Assembly (NCBI GenBank): GCA_947463095.1
Contig: CANHRE010000019.1
Coordinates: 1-37,348, forward strand
Source: Flavobacteriales bacterium
GTDB lineage: Bacteria; Bacteroidota; Bacteroidia; NS11-12g; UBA955
Length of the DNA: 37,348 bases
Direction: 5' to 3'
In this document: positions 20,211 to 27,304 of the stretch, one piece after another
How positions within the stretch are numbered: the stretch's first letter is position 1
Layout: every line of letters begins with the position of its first letter
Program-made: the position numbers and the translations under genes
The notes under the pieces: generated by a model
What the model saw: only the letters and a program-made list of their open reading frames with translations
What the model was told of the DNA's origin: nothing
Databases searched by the model: none

Positions 20211-20975
20211 ATGCACAACGACATCTTTAAACTAAAGTCCTTACCACTTAGGACAGAAAAGCCCCGTAACTCGGGCCTTACCATGGTGATGGACAAGGGC
20301 CTCACCCTGCATGAAGCCGAAGATTTTATAGACAACAACCTGTCCCATGTTGACATCATCAAGCTGGGTTTTGGCACCGGTGTGGTCACACCGCATTTGG
20401 AGCGAAAGATAAAACTATATCAGGATGCCGGCCTGCCTGTTTATTTCGGAGGTACGCTGTTTGAAGCCTATATCATCAGAAACCAGTTTGAAGATTATCT
20501 GCGCATCCTGGACCATTTCAACATTACCCATGCGGAGGTGAGTGACGGCTCCATTGAAATGCCGCATGACGAAAAATGCCGCTACATCAGCCTGCTGGCA
20601 AAGCGTGCCACGGTGCTCAGCGAGGTTGGTTCAAAAGACGCCGAGAAAATCATCCCTCCCTATGAGTGGATTGAACAAATGGAAACGGAACTCCAGGCCG
20701 GTGCATGGAAGGTGATTGCCGAAGCCCGCGAAAGTGGTACGGTGGGCATCTTCCGGGGAACGGGAGAGGTTCGTTCCGGGCTGGTAGCAGAAATCATCCG
20801 TAAAATCCCGCTTGAACAAATTATATGGGAGGCGCCACAAAAAACGCAACAAGTGTGGTTCATCAAGCTCTATGGAGCCAATGTAAACCTTGGTAACATT
20901 GCACCCAATGAGCTGATTGCCCTTGAAACCCTGAGGATAGGGCTGAGGGGAGATAGTTTTGATTTCTTCCTTTAA
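20211..20975 (+). CDS. Phosphosulfolactate synthase family protein (ComA type)
   Basis: This 254-aa TIM-barrel protein belongs to the family whose archaeal member adds sulfite to phosphoenolpyruvate, giving (R)-phosphosulfolactate for coenzyme M. Family blocks seen are KPRNSGLTMVMDKGL, DIIKLGFGTG, PVYFGGTLFEA, EVSDGSIEMP, EVGSKD, EARESGTVGIF and IIWEAPQKTQQVWFI, with a C-terminal NLGNIAP segment; the key basic and acidic residues appear intact. Bacteria do not make coenzyme M this way. Here the product may feed sulfolactate or cysteate, and in Bacteroidota perhaps sulfonolipids. That is inference. The sulfate-assimilation genes 9 kb away are not part of this operon. It sits 5 bp after the TPR gene. 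Confidence 0.9.
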   Translation: MHNDIFKLKSLPLRTEKPRNSGLTMVMDKGLTLHEAEDFIDNNLSHVDIIKLGFGTGVVTPHLERKIKLYQDAGLPVYFGGTLFEAYIIRNQFEDYLRILDHFNITHAEVSDGSIEMPHDEKCRYISLLAKRATVLSEVGSKDAEKIIPPYEWIEQMETELQAGAWKVIAEARESGTVGIFRGTGEVRSGLVAEIIRKIPLEQIIWEAPQKTQQVWFIKLYGANVNLGNIAPNELIALETLRIGLRGDSFDFFL

Positions 20976-21056
20976 CCTTGAAACAGGCAGCGGCCGGAAA
21001 CATATGGAGGCATGCGCCTGAAGCTTTAGCGCAGGATATACCGCTCACCTACCCGC

Positions 21057-21767
21057 TCATTTAAGTTCCTTCCACTGTGGCAATACATCCCCCGGCAGGA
21101 ATTGGTCCCCGTTGCACTCCAGCGGGTTGGCATCGCGGGCAGCCCTGGAAATGACAAAATCTTCACGCTCGATGGTTTCCCCGCCGGTAAGGGCGTTGTA
21201 GGCGTTGTCGGTAAGCGTAAGGATGTATGAAACCATGCGGCCCTGACGCGTTGGATCATTGACAATTACGGCAACATCGGAGTAAGTCTGGGCTCCTATA
21301 TGGGTTCCCAGATATTCACCGGCACTCAGTCGGTCGCCAACCTGAAACAAACGTGCAGCGTTGAGGTGGAAAATGACAAAACGAAACGCGGGATAGTCTG
21401 TGGCCGCTATTTCAATTTTGCTTCCAGCCCATTCCTGCTCAAATCGGGTAACCGTTCCGGTAATTGGCGACCACAGCGGCACGGTGTACCAATTGGTCGT
21501 GTCACAAGGTTGGAAGTAATGCTTCATGCTTCTGCAGGACTCGGCGAAGTCGCTGTAATCGTGCCCAACGGAAGATCTGAACAGCGAAACCTTAGCAAAG
21601 CGCGCAGGGTCTGAGTAAAACAAGGCAATCCTGGGTATCCCCTGACTGTCTGGATCCCAAACATCGGCGCTGCGTGGACTTGGATCCATATCTTTTTTAC
21701 AGGAGTAGAGCCGCAGAAATAAAACCGCAAACACCAGCATCAGCATCCAAAGAAACCACCGACCCAT
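21057..21767 (-). CDS. Lipoprotein with degenerate M23/LytM-like domain
   Basis: This 236-aa protein has a hydrophobic N-terminus leading to a lipobox-like LRLYSC (cysteine 23), so it is probably a lipoprotein facing the periplasm or surface. The segment VPLWSPITGTVTRFEQEWAG and, 40 residues on, FHLNAARLFQVGDRLSAGEY follow the pattern of M23 peptidases (P..G.V..., HL....V..GD.V..G..IG). The HxxxD and HxH zinc ligands are missing, so it is likely an inactive regulatory or binding version. It is convergent with the ComA-like gene and divergent from the ECF sigma operon. The M23 assignment is by pattern only. Confidence 0.65.
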   Translation of the reverse strand: MGRWFLWMLMLVFAVLFLRLYSCKKDMDPSPRSADVWDPDSQGIPRIALFYSDPARFAKVSLFRSSVGHDYSDFAESCRSMKHYFQPCDTTNWYTVPLWSPITGTVTRFEQEWAGSKIEIAATDYPAFRFVIFHLNAARLFQVGDRLSAGEYLGTHIGAQTYSDVAVIVNDPTRQGRMVSYILTLTDNAYNALTGGETIEREDFVISRAARDANPLECNGDQFLPGDVLPQWKELK

Positions 21768-21959
21768 GTTGAAGAGCTAAGGTATTCAATGGCAACCCTA
21801 GGGTGTTATCTGCTTTCACGGATGGCGCCAACGTCTGCATGAATCGCCGCGTTATGATGGGTAGAAGGATAAATATATGCTGGGGCCATCTTTAGAAAAT
21901 ATTTCAAGTATTTCGGTGAGTTCACTTAACCCGTGCAGTAAAACCGCATCTAAGCCTTA

Positions 21960-22496
21960 ATGACCCTGGAGGATTTATACCATCAACATCATGAACGGGT
22001 ATTTAACCTCGCACTGCATTACCTGCAGAACATTGAAGATGCGGAAGAAGTTACACAGGATGTATTTGTAAAGGTGCATGAAAAACTGAGCACCTTTAAG
22101 GGAGCTGCTGCGGCAGGAACATGGATATACCGCATAACGGTGAATACCGCCCTAGATGCCCTCAGGGCGCGAAATGCGGATAAGCGTTCGCATTGGCTGC
22201 GGGCGGTCAGCATCGGCAGCAAACCCCTGGAACAGGACCCTGGCTCCATGCTGCACCCAGGGATAAACTTGGAGCATAGGGAAGCGCTGCTGCAGTTATT
22301 CAGAGCAATCAATAAACTGCCCGTCAAACAACGCACGGCCATCATCCTGCTCAAGGTAGAAAGCCTGAGCTTGGAAGAAACAACGCAGGTGATGCAAATT
22401 TCTAAAGAGGCGCTGGAGTCCTTATATCATCGGGCAAAAACACAACTGAAAAACATATTGGCACAAGCGAAGGATGACAAAACAAAATCCGTCTAA
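21960..22496 (+). CDS. ECF-type RNA polymerase sigma factor
   Basis: This is a 178-aa sigma-70 family protein of the extracytoplasmic-function class. Region 2 covers about residues 7-72 (DAEEVTQDVFVKVHEKL, TWIYRITVNTALDALR), and region 4 about 101-165 (INKLPVKQRTAIILLKVESL, then a helix-turn-helix with ALESLYHRAKTQLKNIL). It lacks regions 1 and 3, as expected. It is the first gene of a tightly packed run, and its end overlaps the next small membrane protein gene, the usual place for an anti-sigma factor. It probably transcribes its own operon. No TAnnTTTG box was seen upstream, compatible with an alternative promoter, but the ECF recognition sequence cannot be read from one site. Confidence 0.93.
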   Translation: MTLEDLYHQHHERVFNLALHYLQNIEDAEEVTQDVFVKVHEKLSTFKGAAAAGTWIYRITVNTALDALRARNADKRSHWLRAVSIGSKPLEQDPGSMLHPGINLEHREALLQLFRAINKLPVKQRTAIILLKVESLSLEETTQVMQISKEALESLYHRAKTQLKNILAQAKDDKTKSV

Positions 22497-22755
22497 AGTG
22501 AATATGGAAGATAAAATCGATCTTCTGAAATATGTTCTGCCGGTTGCACATGGCAACAGCCTTCCTGCTATTAGGCAGCGCATAGAGCAAAGGAGGCAGC
22601 GAATCGGGCCGGGGCATCTGATTGCAGCCGCTTCACTGCTCATCTTGTTGCTGAGTGCCGAAGCCTTGCTGGCTAAACGACAAAATGCTGCACGCCGACA
22701 GGCCTCCCTCAGCAAACTGATACCCGCTTCACAAATATGGTCGTACGATGAGTAA
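22474..22755 (+). CDS. Small single-pass membrane protein, candidate anti-sigma factor
   Basis: This 93-aa protein has a charged N-terminal segment of about 47 residues (KIDLLKYVLPVAHGN, RQRIEQRRQRIG), one transmembrane helix (about 48-67) and a short outer tail. I do not recognise a domain by sequence. Position (overlapping the sigma gene by 23 bp), size and topology match CnrY-type anti-sigma factors, which hold an ECF sigma at the membrane with a short cytoplasmic helix. Starting instead at the internal ATG 22504 gives 83 aa and a 7-bp gap. It overlaps the next gene by 8 bp. The function is inferred from context only. Confidence 0.7.
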   Translation: MTKQNPSKVNMEDKIDLLKYVLPVAHGNSLPAIRQRIEQRRQRIGPGHLIAAASLLILLLSAEALLAKRQNAARRQASLSKLIPASQIWSYDE

Positions 22756-23206
22756 ACAGCGTTTTTATGCCATCACCGCCCTGGTGCTGCTGGGCAGTAA
22801 CCTGTTTCTGTTGTGGCTGCACTTTTATGGGAGCAGGCCGCGGCATGAAGGGCCGCGCCGAGAAATCATCAAGCGGCTGAACCTTGACGATGTGCAGGTG
22901 CAGCGTTACGATGTACTCATCAAACAACACCGCACCTCGCTGCGCCAGTTGGACAGCACGGTACGGATGCAAAGACGCACCCTCTATACGGGCATCGGAG
23001 GTGCGCTGGCGGCGCAACATAAAGATTCCATGCTGCGTGAAGTCAGCAAGGCCCAGCTTGAATTGGAACAGTTGCATTACAGACATTTTTTGGACATCCG
23101 AGCATTATGTAAGCCGGAACAAGTGCCCGCTTTTGAAGCATTGAGCCGCGACCTGGCTGCTATGTTTGGTCCGGTTAAACCGGGCAAGCAAGGGCAAAGG
23201 CCATGA
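22748..23206 (+). CDS. Membrane-anchored periplasmic metal-sensor-like protein (Spy/CpxP/CnrX type)
   Basis: This 152-aa protein has one N-terminal transmembrane helix (about 6-27) followed by a highly charged, all-helical periplasmic domain. The block HFLDIRALCKPEQ (113-125), followed by FEALSRDLAAMF, is the pattern of Bacteroidota proteins annotated as periplasmic heavy-metal sensors. They are related to Spy, CpxP, ZraP and CnrX. Histidines (H33, H61, H91, H110, H113) and C121 are possible metal ligands. In CnrYXH systems such a protein senses metal and releases the sigma from the anti-sigma. Gene order and overlaps (8 bp before, 4 bp after) support the same job here, probably for copper. 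Confidence 0.75.
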   Translation: MSKQRFYAITALVLLGSNLFLLWLHFYGSRPRHEGPRREIIKRLNLDDVQVQRYDVLIKQHRTSLRQLDSTVRMQRRTLYTGIGGALAAQHKDSMLREVSKAQLELEQLHYRHFLDIRALCKPEQVPAFEALSRDLAAMFGPVKPGKQGQRP

Positions 23207-23829
23207 AGCAATTGTTGGCCCTTCTGCTGCTGTTTCCTGCAACAAACCATGCTCAGCAGCGTTTTTCCTTTCAACCCCGTTGGAATCAAACAGTGCTGAA
23301 GGCAGGCAGTTACTACCCTGCAGCACATACCACAGATAGTTTCCGTATAGACGTGCTCCGCTTTTACATAAGCGTCCTTCAACCGAACAATTCCAATGAA
23401 GACCCCGAACACGTGCTTATTGACCTTAGTGAACCAGGCAGCCAGGAATATACGAGCCACAACAACGGCAAGCATCTGCTGCTTGGTGTGGACAGCCTCA
23501 CACAGATGTCGGGTGCCGGTGGCGGCGCTTTGGATCCAATCCATGGCATGTACTGGACCTGGCAAAGCGGCTACATTCACCTGAAGCTGGAAGGTACAGT
23601 GCGTTCGGCTGATGGCCGTTTCAAGCCGTTCAGTTACCATATTGGCGGCTTCGAAACACCTTACAACACACTTCAAACGCTGAACAATGACAGCAGTAGC
23701 TTAAACCCTGACCTCGCCGTATTTTTTGCGCATACAGACCCCTGGACCCAGGGAGATGTGATGAGTCCTGGCCTAAAGGCCGTAACCATAGCTCAAGCCT
23801 GGAAAGCATGCTTTGTATCTAAACGATAA
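23203..23829 (+). CDS. MbnP-like copper-binding protein
   Basis: This is an exported 208-aa protein of the MbnP family (PF20243). The signal peptide is about residues 1-17 (ending NHA). Hallmarks are LLLGVDSLTQMSGAGGGALD (92-111), DPIHGMYWTWQSGYIHLKLEG (111-131, W118 and W120) and SYHIGGFETPY. In the methanotroph protein a tryptophan is oxidised to kynurenine by the partner MbnH, and kynurenine with histidines then binds copper. W118 and W120 are the candidate targets here, with several nearby histidines (H85, H91, H114, H126). The next gene, 5 bp downstream, encodes a di-haem peroxidase, the expected partner. No methanobactin genes are present, so the role is copper handling or oxidation outside that pathway. 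Confidence 0.88.
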   Translation: MKQLLALLLLFPATNHAQQRFSFQPRWNQTVLKAGSYYPAAHTTDSFRIDVLRFYISVLQPNNSNEDPEHVLIDLSEPGSQEYTSHNNGKHLLLGVDSLTQMSGAGGGALDPIHGMYWTWQSGYIHLKLEGTVRSADGRFKPFSYHIGGFETPYNTLQTLNNDSSSLNPDLAVFFAHTDPWTQGDVMSPGLKAVTIAQAWKACFVSKR

Positions 23830-23834
23830 AATCA

Positions 23835-24851
23835 ATGCAGAGGTTGATCGTTGTATTCTTAGGCCTTTTTGCCATTGCTTCATACCCTATATACGATATA
23901 GTTATCCCTACCTATTTCCCGGCCCTGCATTACAACCTGAAACGCAATCCGCTGAATGAGGAAGCAGTTCAACTGGGCCGCCTCTTGTTTTACGACCCCA
24001 TGTTGTCGGCAGACAGCAGCACATCCTGCGCATCCTGCCATTCATCGTATAATAGCTTTGCACACACGGATCACAAGCTTAGCCATGGCATCAAGGACCA
24101 AGTGGGCACACGAAATGCCCCAGCCTTATTCAACCTTGGCTGGCAAACGATTTTTATGTGGGACGGCGCACACCGCAACCTCGACATGCAGGCCCTGGCG
24201 CCCATCAATCACCCGCGGGAGCTGGGATTTTCGCTGGCGGGTGTACTGGGCATACTGCAGGGCAACCTGAACTACCGCGGACGCTTCTACAGGGCTTTCG
24301 GCGACAGCAATGCTACGGGTGAACACATGCTGAAGGCGCTGGCCCAGTTTCAACTTACCCTCATTTCTGCCGGGTCTAAATATGACAGGTTCAGGCAGGG
24401 AAATGCGTCCTTCACAGAACAGGAAGCAAAGGGATACGGCTTGTTTCAAAGGCATTGCAATGCCTGCCATAAAGAACCGCTGTTCAGCAACTACCAACTG
24501 GCATCCAATGGCCTTCTGCCTGATACCGTCTTGAATGACCCCGGGCGGATGGGCATTACCGGCAGGGAGGAAGACCGCTACCTGTTCAAAACGCCTTCAC
24601 TGCGCAATCTTTCCTATACTTTTCCCTACATGCACGACGGCCGCTTCAGCAAGTTGGCTGCTGTGCTGAATCATTACAGTACAGGCATTTCCCCAGAAGC
24701 CAGACCTAGCCTCCCACTGAAAGGTCCGTTAAACTTAAGTGGTTCAGAAAAGGCAGAACTTATCAGTTTTCTGCTCACCCTGAATGATTCAGCATTTGTG
24801 TTTAATAAAACACATGCCTATCCCATGGAACTAAGGCAAATCTGGAAATAA
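23835..24851 (+). CDS. Di-haem cytochrome c peroxidase family protein (MbnH-like partner of MbnP)
   Basis: This 338-aa exported protein carries two c-type haem sites: C65-A-S-C-H69 and C208-N-A-C-H212. An N-terminal hydrophobic stretch (about 4-24) serves as signal or anchor. Other family blocks are GRLLFYDPMLSADSSTSC, GTRNAPALFNLGWQ, MWDGAHRNLDMQALAPI and the C-terminal FKTPSLRNLSYTFPYMHDGRF. This is the bacterial cytochrome c peroxidase/MauG family. Adjacency to an MbnP-like gene (5 bp) identifies it as the MbnH branch, which oxidises a protein tryptophan to kynurenine. The axial ligand of the second haem, which separates peroxidases from MauG-like enzymes, cannot be assigned by eye. A 153-bp gap follows before the multicopper oxidase start. 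Confidence 0.9.
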   Translation: MQRLIVVFLGLFAIASYPIYDIVIPTYFPALHYNLKRNPLNEEAVQLGRLLFYDPMLSADSSTSCASCHSSYNSFAHTDHKLSHGIKDQVGTRNAPALFNLGWQTIFMWDGAHRNLDMQALAPINHPRELGFSLAGVLGILQGNLNYRGRFYRAFGDSNATGEHMLKALAQFQLTLISAGSKYDRFRQGNASFTEQEAKGYGLFQRHCNACHKEPLFSNYQLASNGLLPDTVLNDPGRMGITGREEDRYLFKTPSLRNLSYTFPYMHDGRFSKLAAVLNHYSTGISPEARPSLPLKGPLNLSGSEKAELISFLLTLNDSAFVFNKTHAYPMELRQIWK

Positions 24852-25004
24852 GTGCATGATGTATCTGTATAAAACTACAACCCCATGCAGCGCAAACCAG
24901 CGCAACAAAGCAAACACATGAGCAATAAAGACGAATACGAACGCGCCGCAAAAAAAAGCCAGCCTAAACGAACGTTTCCACAGAGGCTTACGTCTAAGCA
25001 ATCA

Positions 25005-26702
25005 ATGAGCGTTCAAACCACCCGGCCAATCTTTGCTGCTTTGTTGATGCTATGCGGCAAGACGACTGTTCAAGCGCAATATCAAACCATGCGCATACCG
25101 CAGGCGCTGTATGGAAAAGAGTTCAAACTCACACTAAAAGACAGCTTCAGGCAATTGCGTACCGGGAACCAAACCATTACTTCCGGAATCAACGGCGATT
25201 TCTGGGGACCTACGCTGTTCATCAACAAGGGCGATACCGTGCGCATGGATGTGCTGAACAAGTTGAACGATTCCACCACCCTGCACTGGCACGGGTTTCA
25301 CCTACCCGCTGTGATGGACGGAGGTCCGCACCAGGTGATTCCACCCAACACCCGCTGGAAGCCCTACTGGAAGGTTACCAACCAGGCTTCAACCTATTGG
25401 TATCATCCGCATCTCCATGAGATGACGCAAGAGCATATGACCAAAGGTTTGGGCGGGTTGATTATTGTTCGCGACAGCATGGAAGCTACCCTTGCGCTTC
25501 CCCGCACCTATGGCACCGATGATATTCCACTGGTGCTCACCAGCCGGCGCTATGATGCCGCCAATCAGTTTGTGTATAAAAACTCGGCCTATGGCGACTA
25601 TTTACTCAGTAACGGAACCCCCAACGCAACCTTTACCCTTCCCCGGCAGATGGTGCGGCTCAGGATTCTGAACGCCGATATCGAGCGTGGGTATAACCTT
25701 GGCTTCAGCGACAACCGCACGTTTTACGTCATCGGCAACGACGGCGGACTGCTTGAGGCACCTGTATCGCTGACCCGCCTGCCGGTGTACGTTGGTGAGC
25801 GATACGAAATACTGGTTGACCTGAGCGGTCTTGCCGAAGGAAACACGCTGGATCTGAAAGCATATAATTCTGGACGTTCCAACAGTTTTCCCGGTGGAGA
25901 ACCCGGCACAAGCGGCGTCTTTGGAAGTCTGCTGAACAATACTGACTTTAGCGTTTTGCACATCATTGTGGGTGCGCGAACGTCCAATCCCATCCTGAAC
26001 CTGCCAACCACATTGGTGAAACAAACCTATCTGAAGGCAGGCGACGCCACGAATACCAGAACGCTGAACGTGACCAATGGTCAACCCGCCAACAGCCCGT
26101 TCAGGTTTGACAATAAGCTGTTCGACATCAAATTCATCAACCATCAGGTGATTCGGAATACCGTTGAAAAATGGTCTGTAACCAACAACAACGTCTTTGG
26201 GCATTGTTTCCACATCCACGATGTACAGTTCAAAATCGTATCCCGCAGCAGTGGACCTATAGCCGCCTATGAAACCGGCTGGAAGGACGCATTTTTCATC
26301 AGTAGAAATGAAACCGTTGCTTTTGTGGCGCGCTTTTCCGACGAAGCCGATCCGCAGCACCCCTTCATGTACCACTGTCATTTCGGCAACCATGAAGACG
26401 AAGGCATGATGGCGCAGTTTGTTGTTGCCGAGCCAACACAGGGCACTGCTGAGCAGCATACTCCGGCGAAGTTTCAGGCCTATCCAAATCCGGCAAACGA
26501 CAAGATCTACCTAACAAGTGAAGACCCTTCAAGCCAGATATACTATGTGAACGTGGTGAATGCGGCGGGTAAAACCGTGATGATGTTGCCACAGCCACAA
26601 GCCGGCATTGAAGTGAGCAATCTGGCTCCAGGGGTGTACTTCCTCCACATCACCAATCAGCGTGACAAACACCAATCAGTGATTACCTTTCTGAAGCGTT
26701 GA
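25005..26702 (+). CDS. Multicopper oxidase with T9SS sorting domain
   Basis: This is a 565-aa secreted multicopper oxidase. The ATG at 25005 is preferred over 24885 because it begins a signal peptide ending VQAQ. All four copper signatures are seen: HWHGFH (94-99), WYHPHLHE (132-139), GHCFHIHDVQF and HCHFGNHEDEGMM near the end of the oxidase part. This gives a full type 1 plus trinuclear site. The most likely relatives are CueO/SufI-like enzymes, so cuprous or phenolic substrates are possible. About 80 C-terminal residues (FQAYPNPANDKIYL... APGVYFLHI) are a T9SS sorting domain, so the enzyme is sent to the cell surface or medium rather than the periplasm. Its stop codon shares a base with the redoxin start. 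Confidence 0.93.
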   Translation: MSVQTTRPIFAALLMLCGKTTVQAQYQTMRIPQALYGKEFKLTLKDSFRQLRTGNQTITSGINGDFWGPTLFINKGDTVRMDVLNKLNDSTTLHWHGFHLPAVMDGGPHQVIPPNTRWKPYWKVTNQASTYWYHPHLHEMTQEHMTKGLGGLIIVRDSMEATLALPRTYGTDDIPLVLTSRRYDAANQFVYKNSAYGDYLLSNGTPNATFTLPRQMVRLRILNADIERGYNLGFSDNRTFYVIGNDGGLLEAPVSLTRLPVYVGERYEILVDLSGLAEGNTLDLKAYNSGRSNSFPGGEPGTSGVFGSLLNNTDFSVLHIIVGARTSNPILNLPTTLVKQTYLKAGDATNTRTLNVTNGQPANSPFRFDNKLFDIKFINHQVIRNTVEKWSVTNNNVFGHCFHIHDVQFKIVSRSSGPIAAYETGWKDAFFISRNETVAFVARFSDEADPQHPFMYHCHFGNHEDEGMMAQFVVAEPTQGTAEQHTPAKFQAYPNPANDKIYLTSEDPSSQIYYVNVVNAAGKTVMMLPQPQAGIEVSNLAPGVYFLHITNQRDKHQSVITFLKR

Positions 26703-27298
26703 TGAGTGCATTCGCAGCACTGTTGTTTTCATGGGTTCTGCAGGTTGACTCCCCGCCTGTAAAGGGCAAAATGCTGCATAATTTCACCCTGCAACAGGCT
26801 GGTGGTGCTATGTATTCTACAGCACAACAGACAGCGCTGAAAGGGTTGGTTTTAGTATTTACCTGTAACCACTGTCCCTTTGCCCGACTATATACCCAAA
26901 GGCTTAACCAACTGGCCCGGCGTTGTGATACTTCGGGGATGAAACTGCTGGCCATCAACTCCATGGACACCCTTGTTTATGAAGATGAAACACTGTTAGA
27001 AATGCAGAAAAGGGCAAAAGAAGAAACCTTTCAATTCCCATATTTACAGGACCCTGAACAGCAAGTGGCTAAAATGATGGGCGCCGGCTGCACTCCCCAG
27101 GCGTTCATTCTCTGGAAAGAGCGGGGCACCTGGGTGATGCGTTACAGCGGAGCCATTGACAACAATGGACAAGAGCCGGAACATGCCGTTTCTTATATTG
27201 GAGCTGCGCTGGACGACCTGTTGTCAGGGAGAATGGTCAGAACACCTTATACGCAGGCCTTTGGCTGCAAGATTTATTACCGAAACAACGACGATTAA
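26702..27298 (+). CDS. Redoxin / AhpC-TSA family thiol-disulfide protein
   Basis: This 198-aa thioredoxin-fold protein has a CxxC site, C55-N-H-C58, in FTCNHCPFARLY. It is followed by the family pattern LLAINSMDTLVYEDET, FPYLQDPEQQVAKMMGAGCTPQAFIL (cis-proline in CTPQ) and a C-terminal GCKIYYR. The first 15 residues are hydrophobic and may export it, which would place the dithiol in the periplasm. The ATG at 26702 overlaps the multicopper oxidase stop by one base, showing tight coupling. Likely roles are keeping cysteines or copper sites of its exported neighbours reduced, or haem/copper-centre assembly. The role is inference; the fold is clear. Confidence 0.88.
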   Translation: MSAFAALLFSWVLQVDSPPVKGKMLHNFTLQQAGGAMYSTAQQTALKGLVLVFTCNHCPFARLYTQRLNQLARRCDTSGMKLLAINSMDTLVYEDETLLEMQKRAKEETFQFPYLQDPEQQVAKMMGAGCTPQAFILWKERGTWVMRYSGAIDNNGQEPEHAVSYIGAALDDLLSGRMVRTPYTQAFGCKIYYRNNDD

Positions 27299-27304
27299 AC
27301 AACC

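Noticed and set aside
23203-24851. A methanobactin biosynthesis operon
   Set aside because: MbnP/MbnH-like genes alone are widespread; no MbnB/MbnC or precursor peptide is visible.
25602-26459. A 285-codon open frame opposite the multicopper oxidase
   Set aside because: It overlaps copper motifs of the real gene entirely and has no recognisable protein features.
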